30,562 nucleotides of DNA from an uncultured Treponema sp. (GCA_947167745.1 CAMVJE010000016.1:1-30562), one strand, 5' to 3'; shown: positions 15,240 to 22,809, counted from the stretch's first letter. The notes: generated by a model not told the origin, from the letters alone. Translations and numbers: made by a program.

Positions 15240-15838
15240 ACTCTTTGAAACGAAAGCCGTGGTATAATTATCTTTGGATTTGGTCAATCATCTATTTTTC
15301 TTTGGGATTTTTCAACATTCTTTTTGCCTGGCTGGGCATGATTGATTTTCTGCTCCCCCTGGGATTTGCCGTTTTCGGGGGAAACAAAAATTTCTGCAAC
15401 AATTACTGCGGGCGGGGGCAACTTTTTAATTTGCTCGGCTCGTCGCTCAAACTTTCCCGGAACAAAACAACTCCGCGATTCCTTTCTTCAAAATGGTTCC
15501 GTTATGGTTTCCTTGTGTTTTTTATGACGATGTTTGGTAATATGGTTTTTCAGACTTATCTTGTGGCCAGCGGGGCAGAGAATCTTCGGCAGGCGGTAAA
15601 GCTTTTCTGGACTTTCCGCATTCCCTGGAAATGGGCTTACACTCCGGGATTGCTTCCAGAAAACCTTAATTGGGTGGTACAATTCAGTTACGGCTTTTAT
15701 AGTCTCATGCTCACATCGACGCTGATTGGCCTGATTGTGATGCTTTTGTACAAGCCCCGCTCATGGTGCACGTTCTGCCCCATGGGAACAATGACGCAGG
15801 GCATCTGCAAATTGAAGATTAAAGAGGTACTAAAATGA
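15236..15838 (+). CDS. Membrane-bound 4Fe-4S binding protein
   Basis: A 200-residue inner-membrane protein with about four helices (near 12-32, 34-50, 90-110, 160-180). Cysteines are placed in two loops, FCNNYCGRGQ (about 55-64) and WCTFCPMGTMTQGIC near the C-terminus. This resembles half of the NosR/CcoG-type polyferredoxin pattern. It probably passes electrons across or along the membrane together with the small ferredoxin and the C_GCAxxG_C_C protein. A longer reading from 15161 exists, but the ATG at 15236 overlaps the ferredoxin stop and gives the natural coupled start. It overlaps the next gene by ATGA at 15835-15838. Confidence 0.8.
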   Translation: MNSLKRKPWYNYLWIWSIIYFSLGFFNILFAWLGMIDFLLPLGFAVFGGNKNFCNNYCGRGQLFNLLGSSLKLSRNKTTPRFLSSKWFRYGFLVFFMTMFGNMVFQTYLVASGAENLRQAVKLFWTFRIPWKWAYTPGLLPENLNWVVQFSYGFYSLMLTSTLIGLIVMLLYKPRSWCTFCPMGTMTQGICKLKIKEVLK

Positions 15839-16224
15839 CGATTCGGGAAAGGGCGGATATTGCCGCAAACCTTAAGGCGACCGGGCAGTGTAATTGCTGC
15901 CAGGCGGTCACGAAGGTTCTTGCCGATACGACAGGCGTGGACGAGGCGACTTTGCAGAAAATGTCCGCTGGCTTTGCTGCAGGAATGGGTTGTATGGAAG
16001 CTACTTGCGGCGCGCTGATTGGAGCCAACATGATTCTAGGACTTCGCACCGACGGAAACGGCACAGTCCGCCAGAGCCGGGAACTTCTCTCAAAATTCCG
16101 CCAGAAATGTGGAGCTGTCATCTGTAAGGATTTGAAGGGGGCAGGAAGTGGCAAAGTTCTTTGTGAGTGCGAGAATTGCTGCAGGAATGCCGTTATTGCT
16201 CTTGGGGAAGTTACTGGAGAATAA
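15835..16224 (+). CDS. C_GCAxxG_C_C family redox protein
   Basis: A 129-residue protein of the Cys-rich C_GCAxxG_C_C family, thought to be redox-active but without an agreed reaction. Visible are GQCNCCQAV (about 17-25), AGMGCMEATCGALIGA (about 45-60), CGAVICKDLKG and CECENCC at the C-terminus, giving at least ten cysteines. It is the last gene of a tight three-gene operon with the ferredoxin and membrane Fe-S protein, each pair overlapping by four bases. This suggests a membrane electron path ending on this protein. The extra Cys in NCC, where relatives often have NCA, is worth noting. Confidence 0.8.
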   Translation: MTIRERADIAANLKATGQCNCCQAVTKVLADTTGVDEATLQKMSAGFAAGMGCMEATCGALIGANMILGLRTDGNGTVRQSRELLSKFRQKCGAVICKDLKGAGSGKVLCECENCCRNAVIALGEVTGE

Positions 16225-16292
16225 AAAACTACAAAACCTTATTCGCCTATAAGCCTTACATCTCACATAGATTCTATCTTTTCTGACTTTAT

Positions 16293-16300
16293 GTTATAAT
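16293..16300 (+). promoter_or_regulatory. Extended -10 promoter of the 16324 gene
   Basis: TG-T-TATAAT with hexamer 16295-16300. Just upstream, TTCTGACTTT (16281-16290) is the reverse complement of the AAAGTCAGAA repeat found twice at 14541-14580 in the XRE/methyltransferase control region. AGGAA at 16314-16318 is the ribosome binding site for the GTG at 16324. Confidence 0.5.
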
Positions 16301-16323
16301 TTTTTAGAAAAACAGGAATTTGT

Positions 16324-16647
16324 GTGATAAAAATGACAAAAGAAGAATTCATAAAAGCATCAAAAAATTTCGCCAAGTATTATAGCAGAATAAATCTCCC
16401 AATTGATGAAAACTCTTTGATAGAAAGGGAAGGATGCAATTATTTCTTTTACTACGAGCTTCCTTCTGAATATGTGGATAATGATGATAACGATGTAGAA
16501 TGTACTCTCTGGTACTCAGTTTCAAACTACAAAGACCAGCGTCCGGAAGATGGCATTGAATTTGCTACAGGAATTGACGGCCGGTCTGGAGACCATTTTT
16601 TTATAAGCAGCAAGGACTGGCAGGAAGAAAAAAACATAAAAAAATGA
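16324..16647 (+). CDS. Hypothetical protein
   Basis: A 107-residue acidic, soluble protein that I do not recognise. It has no signal peptide, membrane helix or known motif; the middle is Asp/Asn-rich (YVDNDDNDVE). The GTG start is chosen because AGGAA lies five bases upstream; an ATG three codons later is the alternative. Its stop overlaps the next start (ATGA, 16644-16647), so it is co-translated with the membrane-anchored gene that follows and may be its partner. Confidence 0.65.
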   Translation: MIKMTKEEFIKASKNFAKYYSRINLPIDENSLIEREGCNYFFYYELPSEYVDNDDNDVECTLWYSVSNYKDQRPEDGIEFATGIDGRSGDHFFISSKDWQEEKNIKK

Positions 16648-17213
16648 ACAATCTTTTTATCCTTGGGGTAGTTATTTTACTAATCGCTTTTATCAGTAAA
16701 ATTTTAAGCAGAATGACAGCCGACAAAAATATTGAAAGTTCCTTTGCCGATTTAAGGGATACGTCTTCTGAAATGACAAATGAAAATGAAATACCTGAAG
16801 AATTTGATGAAAAATATTTTGAACGCTGTCAGAAAGGTGAATCACACCAGCTGTTTTTGAAAGTAGCATCATTACAGGATTGCACCATGATTCAAAGTCT
16901 GTTTGCATCACAAGGCGTGCCGTCTCACAGGGAGCATGAGCATTTTAATTCGATTTATGGCTTAGGAACATCAAATCTTCTTTCGATGACATTTTCAATT
17001 CAGCTTTGGATTTTGACTGCTGATTATGACAAAGCCTTCGAAATTACTCGCGATTTTGTACAACAGAAGTGCGAAAATTTAAAATCTCACGAGCAGAAAA
17101 GCAAGGGGCATAAATTAACAGAAGGAATTCTTGCAATTCTTTTCTCCCCTTATCCGATAACAAAATCATATCAGCTTTTGGGAATCACAATCTTCCCAAA
17201 GTCTGAAAAATAA
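16644..17213 (+). CDS. Membrane-anchored protein with DUF2007-like region
   Basis: A 189-residue protein with one N-terminal membrane helix (about 3-21), an acidic linker, and a region at about 70-145 resembling DUF2007, a putative signal-transducing fold. It reads LKVASLQDCTMIQSLFASQG, then WILTADYDKAFEITRDF, the two halves usually seen in that family. A basic C-terminal part follows with a weak hydrophobic stretch (GILAILFSPYPIT). The function is unknown. It is coupled to the preceding small gene. Confidence 0.6.
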   Translation: MNNLFILGVVILLIAFISKILSRMTADKNIESSFADLRDTSSEMTNENEIPEEFDEKYFERCQKGESHQLFLKVASLQDCTMIQSLFASQGVPSHREHEHFNSIYGLGTSNLLSMTFSIQLWILTADYDKAFEITRDFVQQKCENLKSHEQKSKGHKLTEGILAILFSPYPITKSYQLLGITIFPKSEK

Positions 17214-17221
17214 TGGAGAAT

Positions 17222-17242
17222 CGCGACTCCCTCCTTGTCGCG
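17222..17242 (+). promoter_or_regulatory. Hairpin with anti-SD-like loop in the ABC-F leader
   Basis: A perfect six-base stem CGCGAC (17222-17227) with GTCGCG (17237-17242). The loop TCCCTCCTT contains CCTCCTT, the same letters as the anti-Shine-Dalgarno end of 16S rRNA. It sits between a GGAG (17215-17218) and the ATG at 17252, so it could either bring the two closer or pair with the GGAG. Function is inferred. Confidence 0.35.
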
Positions 17243-17251
17243 CTGTGAGCT

Positions 17252-19270
17252 ATGAATATACTTTCTGTAAATGGACTTTCCAAAATGGGGCGTGAAGCTC
17301 CTCTTTTTAAGGATGTCACTTTTGGCCTCAACGAAGGCGACAAAGCTGCCATTATCGGCCGAAACGGCACCGGAAAATCTACTCTTTTGAATGTAATTGC
17401 GGGAGTTTTGCCGGCAGATGACGGTCAGATTACGATAAACAAACTATCGGGAGTTAGTTATCTTCCACAGAATCCCGAATTTGATGGCGAAAATACAATC
17501 CGGGAGCATATTTTTAAGTCAGAAAGTCCCAAGCTCAAAATAATCAACGAATACGAAGATTTATGCGAGAAAATGGCTGATGGTCTAACTAACGGTCAGC
17601 AGTCTAGATTTGATGCCCTCACCCTTGAAATGGATAAAGGCGACCTCTGGAACTACGAAAGCCAGATTCGCTCGATTCTTGGAGTTCTTGGAATCAACGA
17701 TCTTAACCGCAAAATGGGCACTCTTTCCGGCGGCATGGTCAAAAAAGTTGCGCTGGCTCAGGTTCTGGTTGAGGACACAAAGCTGCTTCTTTTGGACGAA
17801 CCTACCAACCACCTGGACATTCAGACGATTTACTGGCTTCAGAATTATCTTCACGACACAAAGCGAACTGTCCTTATGGTCACTCACGACCGCTATTTCC
17901 TGGATGCAGTTTGTAACAATATCTATGAACTTTTCCGCTATCACTTAAAGCTTTATGAGGGCAACTATTCGACCTACCTCGAAAAAAAGGAAATCGAGGC
18001 CGAAATTGAAGAAAACACCGAGCGGCGAATTGAAAGCGTCCTGCGTTTTGAGCGTGACTGGCTCCGCCGCGGCCCCTGCGCCCGCGGAACAAAGGCTAAG
18101 GCTCGAATCCAGCGGGACATGCAGCTGATTAACCGGGAAAAGTTCGCCAAAGACAAGGGCTTTCAGTTTGAAGTTGCCGGCCGCCGCCTGGGCGGGAAGA
18201 TTCTGGAGCTGCACGGAATCAGCAAAAATTTCTTGAAAACTTCGGACAATGCGCCGGTCATCCGCGACTTCTCCTACACTTTCAGCAAGGGCGAGAAAAT
18301 CGGCATTTTCGGCGGGAACGGCAGCGGAAAATCCACTCTCCTCAACATCATCACCGGAAATTTGCCGCCGGACTCAGGCGAAGTTATAAAGGGCGAGAAC
18401 ACTTTCTTCGGCTATTATCAACAGAATCCGGTTTTCAAAGACTTAAGCCTAACTGTTTTGGAATACATCAAGGAAGCCGCTGATATTGTGCACATGAACG
18501 ACGGGAAGACGCTGAGTGCAAGCCTGTTCTTAAATCAATTTGGTTTTGAAGGAAAAATCCAGCACTCCATGCTTTCAACATTAAGTGGCGGCGAGCGTAA
18601 GCGAGTTTTCCTGGTGCGCCTTCTGATTTCCAACCCCAACTTCCTGATTCTGGACGAGCCGACAAACGACTTCGACATCTTCACCATGAATATTCTTGAA
18701 GATTTCCTGCTTGGCTACAAGGGTTGCCTACTCATCGTTAGTCACGACCGATATTTTATGGATAAAATCGCCGACACAATGTTCATCATGGAAGAAGACG
18801 GCGGGATTTCCGGCTTTGTAGGAAAATGCAGCGAGTATCTGGAGTATCTGGAAGAAAACGACAAGTTGAAAACGGAAAACGGAAAACGAAAAGATGGTGG
18901 TGAATTAAATAAACTTACTAACGGTAGTTTAAATTCTCAGGCAAAAAATCCAAAAGGGGAAGGTGTTTCAGGCACAGCCTTCAACGAGACTCGCTCAAAT
19001 CCTGTCTCACAGAATTTGACCCCTTCTAGCGGCGGTTCCGCCCCCGCAACGCCCCCGAAGCCTCGCCGAAAGACTTTTAAGGAGCAGAAAGAATTTGAAA
19101 ATCTCGAAACAGAAATCATGGAACTGGAAGAGAAAAAATCTCTTCTTGAAGAGCAAATGGCCTGTGGGGATTTTACTCTGGCGCAAAAAGCTGGCGAGGA
19201 ATACAAAAACCTAGAAGAAAAACTTTCTGCCAATTATGCTCGCTGGGAAGAGTTGGCTGAGTTAAGCTGA
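17252..19270 (+). CDS. ABC-F ATPase, Uup-like
   Basis: A 672-residue soluble protein with two ABC ATPase domains. Domain 1 has Walker [10 protein letters not shown] (about 37-45), signature [13 protein letters not shown] and [12 protein letters not shown]. Domain 2 has [22 protein letters not shown] and [11 protein letters not shown]. There are no membrane helices. A Lys/Glu-rich interdomain linker and a C-terminal coiled coil (about 610-672) resemble Uup. ABC-F proteins act on the ribosome, and Uup is linked to ribosome assembly and DNA stability; antibiotic protection is possible in the superfamily but not suggested here. Between domain 2 and the coiled coil is a 60-residue low-complexity Gly/Ser/Asn/Pro segment, longer than usual. 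Confidence 0.85.
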   Translation: MNILSVNGLSKMGREAPLFKDVTFGLNEGDKAAIIGRNGTGKSTLLNVIAGVLPADDGQITINKLSGVSYLPQNPEFDGENTIREHIFKSESPKLKIINEYEDLCEKMADGLTNGQQSRFDALTLEMDKGDLWNYESQIRSILGVLGINDLNRKMGTLSGGMVKKVALAQVLVEDTKLLLLDEPTNHLDIQTIYWLQNYLHDTKRTVLMVTHDRYFLDAVCNNIYELFRYHLKLYEGNYSTYLEKKEIEAEIEENTERRIESVLRFERDWLRRGPCARGTKAKARIQRDMQLINREKFAKDKGFQFEVAGRRLGGKILELHGISKNFLKTSDNAPVIRDFSYTFSKGEKIGIFGGNGSGKSTLLNIITGNLPPDSGEVIKGENTFFGYYQQNPVFKDLSLTVLEYIKEAADIVHMNDGKTLSASLFLNQFGFEGKIQHSMLSTLSGGERKRVFLVRLLISNPNFLILDEPTNDFDIFTMNILEDFLLGYKGCLLIVSHDRYFMDKIADTMFIMEEDGGISGFVGKCSEYLEYLEENDKLKTENGKRKDGGELNKLTNGSLNSQAKNPKGEGVSGTAFNETRSNPVSQNLTPSSGGSAPATPPKPRRKTFKEQKEFENLETEIMELEEKKSLLEEQMACGDFTLAQKAGEEYKNLEEKLSANYARWEELAELS

Positions 19271-19285
19271 AGTCTAAAATCGCAA

Positions 19286-19304
19286 TTTGAGATTCATTCT
19301 CATA
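19286..19304. promoter_or_regulatory. Fur-family (Zur-like) operator 1
   Basis: TTTGAGA (19286-19292), TTCAT, TCTCATA (19298-19304): an imperfect palindrome of the same design as operator 2, ending directly before the -35 hexamer at 19305. Centres of the two operators are 45 bases apart. Confidence 0.65.
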
Positions 19305-19333
19305 TTGACAAAATTATCGCACTCGTGTAATTT
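19305..19333 (+). promoter_or_regulatory. Promoter of the zinc-starvation locus
   Basis: TTGACA (19305-19310), a 17-base spacer, and TAATTT (19328-19333). The -10 hexamer runs into operator 2, so a repressor bound there would block RNA polymerase. The start would be near 19340, about 29 bases before the ATG at 19369. Confidence 0.6.
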
Positions 19334-19349
19334 GAGACTCATTCTCAAA
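19331..19349. promoter_or_regulatory. Fur-family (Zur-like) operator 2
   Basis: TTTGAGA (19331-19337), CTCAT, TCTCAAA (19343-19349), a perfect seven-base inverted repeat. Its core TGAGAAT-n-AGTCTCA (minus strand) has the 7-1-7 layout of Fur-family boxes. It covers the -10 region and the predicted start. The zinc-related genes downstream suggest Zur rather than Fur or PerR. Confidence 0.7.
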
Positions 19350-19368
19350 TCTGTGCGGGTGACTTTGC

Positions 19369-19674
19369 ATGTTTTCTATTTCAAAAGGACAGAACAAAAA
19401 GGTTTCGCTTTGGCTGGCATTGCTGCTTTTGGCGGGTCTTTGTCTTTCTGTCTTTTCTGTTCATGCTGATTTTGATCATGACTGCGCAGGTGAGGATTGT
19501 CCTGTTTGCGCTGTCATTCAGATTGCAAGAACAAATTTTCAAAATCTCAATCCCGCACCTCAAATTTCACTTCAAAATAACACTTTCTTTTTTGTCGTAG
19601 TCACGCTTTTTGCAGTGAATGCGATTCGTGTATCAAAAACGCCGGTTTCAGAAAAAACTCGTCTCAATAACTGA
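19369..19674 (+). CDS. Small two-helix protein with His/Asp/Cys cluster, zinc locus
   Basis: A 101-residue protein that I do not recognise. It has an N-terminal signal-anchor-like helix (about 12-31; SLWLALLLLAGLCLSVFSV), then HADFDHDCAGEDCPVCAV (about 32-49), a potential metal-binding cluster with two His, three Cys and several acidic residues, and a second hydrophobic segment (about 73-87). The cluster would face the periplasm. It is the first gene behind the two Fur-family operators and precedes the COG0523 and ZnuA-ZinT genes, so a part in zinc capture or in sensing is inferred. Ribosome binding is weak (GGGTGA). Confidence 0.6.
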   Translation: MFSISKGQNKKVSLWLALLLLAGLCLSVFSVHADFDHDCAGEDCPVCAVIQIARTNFQNLNPAPQISLQNNTFFFVVVTLFAVNAIRVSKTPVSEKTRLNN

Positions 19675-19715
19675 TGATTCCCGATTTTTACAGATAATGC
19701 CGCGCCCGCCGTGTA

Positions 19716-19739
19716 GCAGTGGCGAAGCCAGTCGCCTGC
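19716..19739. other. GC-rich structured leader upstream of the COG0523 gene
   Basis: Within a GC-rich block (about 19700-19795) GGCGA (19721-19725) pairs with TCGCC (19732-19736), extended by GCAG/TGC on the outside. The surrounding locus is much more AT-rich. No gene fits here. It could be a read-through attenuator between the small protein and the GTPase, or an inserted intergenic repeat. Confidence 0.35.
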
Positions 19740-19818
19740 GGCAGCAGGGGACCGAGGGCTACTGAGCTGCGGAAGGGCGGTTGCCAATAAAACTGCGCCA
19801 AAAAAATCGAGGAAAAAA

Positions 19819-20970
19819 ATGAAAAATCTTAAAAAAAAGCCTGTCGTTCTCATTACGGGCTACCTGGGGTCGGGCAAAACGACCCTTTTGAACAATCTTT
19901 TGAAGCAGGAGAAGCGTCGCGTGGCTTTGATTGTGAACGATATGGGCTCAATCAATGTGGATGCTGAAATCCTCAAAAAAGAGGGGGCAAATGTGGCGGA
20001 GTGCCCCATGTATGAGCTTCAGAACGGATGCATCTGCTGTACATTGCGGGACGAGTTTATCAAGCAGCTGGAAAAAATCTCCCAGATTGATTCGGTTGAG
20101 GTGGTTTTTGTTGAGGCTTCGGGAATTTCTGACCCGGGAGCAGTTTCTGTCAGTTTCCTTGCCTACGAGGACGAAAATCCCGACACGAATGTTCAGCTGA
20201 CTTCGGTTGTGACTGTGGTTGATGCCGACCGAATCTACAGGGAATTTTTGAGCGACCTTAAAGACGAGCTTAAAAAGCGGGATGAAGAAAAAACTGACGA
20301 AAACAATCTTACGGCGGAAGAAATCTCAACTTTAATCGTAGATCAGATTGAATTCTGCAATTTTATCATCCTGAACAAGTGCGATTTGCTGAGCGACAGG
20401 CAGCTTGAGGAAGTTCACAATATTGTCCGCCAGTTCCAGCCCAAGGCACCGATTTTCCACAGCGTAAACGGTTCGATTGAGCTTGAAAAAATCGTGACTG
20501 ACGAGCCTTTTGACTTTGAGCAGATTGATTCTTCTTCGGCAATCCAGAAGGCAATCAATTCACTTGACGGAACGAAGGGCTGCACCGACGAGTACGGAAT
20601 CACTTCCTTTGTTTATGAGGAAAAGCGGCCTTTCAACCGGGAACGCTTCACGACTTTCGTGAATGAAAAATATCCTAAGTCGCTGATTCGGGCAAAAGGC
20701 TACATCTGGTTTTCTGATGCTGACCAGGATGTGCAGCTTTTTGAGCAGGCGGGCCGGAATTCTTCGGTCATGGAAGTCTCTTACTGGGTGGACGCTCTGG
20801 TGGACGAGCAGAAAAATGAAATCCTCGCCGACAATCCCGACATGAAGGAAAACTGGGACCCTGAATTCGGCGACCGTGAGAATCAGATTGTCTTTATCGG
20901 AAAAGGCTACAATCAGGCGGAAATTAAAGCTGCACTGGAAAAATGCCTGGATGATAAGGCAATAGCATAG
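19819..20970 (+). CDS. COG0523 family GTPase, probable zinc metallochaperone
   Basis: A 383-residue G3E-family GTPase. Visible are the P-loop GYLGSGKTT (14-22), the metal-binding CXCC motif GCICCTLRDEF (Cys71, Cys73, Cys74), the guanine motif NKCD, and a CobW-type C-terminal domain ending WDPEFGDRENQIVFIGKG. Relatives such as ZigA, ZagA and YciC deliver zinc to client enzymes during zinc shortage and are Zur-regulated. The position between two Zur-like operators and a ZnuA homologue supports this role over cobalt or nitrile hydratase functions. A GAGGAAAA ribosome binding site precedes the ATG. An acidic insertion (KKRDEEKTDENN, about 153-164) lies before the NKCD motif. Confidence 0.87.
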   Translation: MKNLKKKPVVLITGYLGSGKTTLLNNLLKQEKRRVALIVNDMGSINVDAEILKKEGANVAECPMYELQNGCICCTLRDEFIKQLEKISQIDSVEVVFVEASGISDPGAVSVSFLAYEDENPDTNVQLTSVVTVVDADRIYREFLSDLKDELKKRDEEKTDENNLTAEEISTLIVDQIEFCNFIILNKCDLLSDRQLEEVHNIVRQFQPKAPIFHSVNGSIELEKIVTDEPFDFEQIDSSSAIQKAINSLDGTKGCTDEYGITSFVYEEKRPFNRERFTTFVNEKYPKSLIRAKGYIWFSDADQDVQLFEQAGRNSSVMEVSYWVDALVDEQKNEILADNPDMKENWDPEFGDRENQIVFIGKGYNQAEIKAALEKCLDDKAIA

Positions 20971-21002
20971 AAAAAGCAGGATTTTAGGATTTATCAACTG
21001 AA

Positions 21003-21099
21003 TAAAAATTGGTCTCCCGTCGGGAACGCGCCATCAAACATCGCTGTGAGCAAAGCTCAGGCGAGTTTGTGTCGCAACCCCGACTCCGACCAATTTTTA
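21003..21099. other. Structured element with 12-bp terminal inverted repeat
   Basis: TAAAAATTGGTC (21003-21014) is perfectly complementary to GACCAATTTTTA (21088-21099). Inside are a TCCCG-T-CGGGA hairpin and a GAGC-AAA-GCTC hairpin (about 21048-21058), so the 97-nt unit could fold as a multi-branched structure. It fills the gap between the COG0523 gene and znuA. Options are a transcriptional attenuator or partial terminator, a processing site, or a short inserted repeat. Confidence 0.45.
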
Positions 21100-21157
21100 G
21101 CAATCCTAAAATTTAAAAAGCTGCATTTTAGTTAATAAAAATATAGAGGAAATGAAT

Positions 21158-22786
21158 ATGAAAAAAATATTTGCACTTGCGGGCATTTTGCTTGCCCTTG
21201 GAATGGGTTCGGCTTTTGCGAAAAAGGCTTCGAACGAGAACAAAATCAAAGTCGTGACGACGATTTTCCCGGAATATGACTGGGCAAGAGAGGTCATCGG
21301 AGAGAAAGCTGACGATGTGGAACTTACCCTGCTTTTGAACAACGGCGTGGATTTGCATTCTTACCAGCCTAGCGTAAAGGATATCGCCAAGATTCAGGAT
21401 GCTGACATTTTTGTTTATGTGGGCGGCGAAAGCGATGAATGGGTGGAGGATGTTCTGAAGAATGTCAAATCCCCCAATCAGAAAGTAATCAATTTGCTTG
21501 AGGTCTTAGGCGACCGGGTTAAGGCAGAGGAAATTGTTGAGGGAATGGAGCATGAACACCATCACGGGCATGACCACGATGATGACGAGCATGGCCACGA
21601 TGACCATGACGGAGACCATCACGAACACGGCCACGACCATGATGAAGAAATTACAGAAGCTGACATTAAACCAAGATCTGTTTCTGAATTTGCCGGTGAA
21701 TGGCAGTCACTCTACCCTGTTCTTATGACAGGTGCTCTCGATGAATATGTTGAATTCCAGGCAGAAAAAAAATCAATTTCTGTAAAAGATTCTCGTGCAG
21801 AAATCGAAGCTAAATGGAACTGCAGAATTAAAACAATCAAAATCAAGGGTGATGAAATTACTCTTATTTATGATAACGGTAAAAAAGAAAGCGGTTCATA
21901 CAAATATGCCGGTTTTGCAACAAAGAAAAATGACCAGGGAAAAATCTCAAGCATCCGCCACAAGTTCTCACTGGTAAAGGGAAATGGTCCAAAATATGTA
22001 ATGCTTAACGATCACGGTTACAAACCGGTAAAATCTGTTGAACACTTTCATATTTACTTTGGAAACAACAACTTTGATGAACTTTTAACTACAAAATCAA
22101 ATCCATTCTTCGTAGATTCAAAACTTGATGCAAAAGGCTGTCTTGCAAATGTAATGGGACATGAAAAGGGTCATGATCACGGTCATGAAGCCCACGAACA
22201 TGAATATCACCATGATGAGCACGGTCATCACCACGACCACGAAGATGAAGAAAAAGACGAGCATGTCTGGCTTTCCCTTAAAAATGCCCAGATTCTCACG
22301 AGTGCGATTTGCGACGCTCTCTGCCAGGCTGATTCAAAAAATGCCGGCACTTACAAGAAAAATCTCGCTGCTTACAATGCAAAACTTTCCGACCTTGATT
22401 CAAAATATGAGGCCGCCGTAAAGGCAGCAAGCAAAAATACCCTTCTTTTCGGAGACCGCTTCCCCTTCCGCTATCTTGTGGACGACTACGGATTAAAATA
22501 TTTCGCGGCGTTCAGCGGATGTTCTGCCGAAAGCGAGGCCAGCTTCAAGACAATCGTATTCCTTTCTGAAAAAGTGAACGAGCTTGGACTGAATTCAGTC
22601 TGCCAGATTGAAAGCGGAAACGGCAAAATCGCCAAAACCATAATTTCCAACAGCAAAAACAAAAAGGCCAGGGTTCTGACCTTTGACTCTCTCCAGTCAA
22701 CAACGGCTAAGCAGATAAAAAAAGGCGCCACATATTATGGCGCCATGGAGAAAAATCTCGAAGTTTTGAAAGAAGCTTTGAAGTAA
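21158..22786 (+). CDS. znuA: Zinc-binding protein with ZinT domain nested in ZnuA
   Basis: Periplasmic zinc-capture protein of 542 residues. Residues 1-21 are a signal peptide ending GSAFA. The ZnuA N-lobe (about 28-128) has the zinc ligand motif DLHSYQPSVKD (His67). A His/Asp-rich stretch (131-162), a complete ZinT domain (about 177-335; FAGEWQSLYPVL to VEHFHIYFGN, with His296 and His298) and a second His-rich stretch (335-369) follow. The ZnuA C-lobe then resumes at DEHVWLSLKNA (His369). A normal ZnuA has one His-rich loop at this place, so ZinT sits inside it. In AdcA of streptococci ZinT is at the C-terminus instead. The third canonical His is replaced by FGDRFPFRYL. Start 21158 is chosen over 21152 because GAGGA is seven bases away. 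The znuB and znuC genes are not nearby. Confidence 0.87.
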   Translation: MKKIFALAGILLALGMGSAFAKKASNENKIKVVTTIFPEYDWAREVIGEKADDVELTLLLNNGVDLHSYQPSVKDIAKIQDADIFVYVGGESDEWVEDVLKNVKSPNQKVINLLEVLGDRVKAEEIVEGMEHEHHHGHDHDDDEHGHDDHDGDHHEHGHDHDEEITEADIKPRSVSEFAGEWQSLYPVLMTGALDEYVEFQAEKKSISVKDSRAEIEAKWNCRIKTIKIKGDEITLIYDNGKKESGSYKYAGFATKKNDQGKISSIRHKFSLVKGNGPKYVMLNDHGYKPVKSVEHFHIYFGNNNFDELLTTKSNPFFVDSKLDAKGCLANVMGHEKGHDHGHEAHEHEYHHDEHGHHHDHEDEEKDEHVWLSLKNAQILTSAICDALCQADSKNAGTYKKNLAAYNAKLSDLDSKYEAAVKAASKNTLLFGDRFPFRYLVDDYGLKYFAAFSGCSAESEASFKTIVFLSEKVNELGLNSVCQIESGNGKIAKTIISNSKNKKARVLTFDSLQSTTAKQIKKGATYYGAMEKNLEVLKEALK

Positions 22787-22790
22787 ATTT

Positions 22791-22809
22791 TGGGGGCTTT
22801 GTGCCCCCA
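22791..22809. terminator. Terminator between znuA and the chemoreceptor gene
   Basis: TGGGGGC (22791-22797) pairs with GCCCCCA (22803-22809) around TTTGT, followed by TTTC on the plus strand. On the minus strand AAAATTTA-type bases follow. It lies between convergent genes and may serve both. Confidence 0.65.

Noticed and set aside
17252..19270. ABC-F gene as an antibiotic resistance determinant
   Set aside because: The C-terminal coiled coil and domain order are Uup-like, and nothing around it suggests a resistance cassette; only the leader hairpin leaves a small possibility.
21540..21650. Tandem-repeat-like CATGACCACGATGA DNA, also at 22160-22260, resembling a minisatellite or CRISPR-like repeat
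   Set aside because: It is in frame and encodes the His/Asp-rich arms of the ZnuA-ZinT protein; units are irregular and lack spacers.
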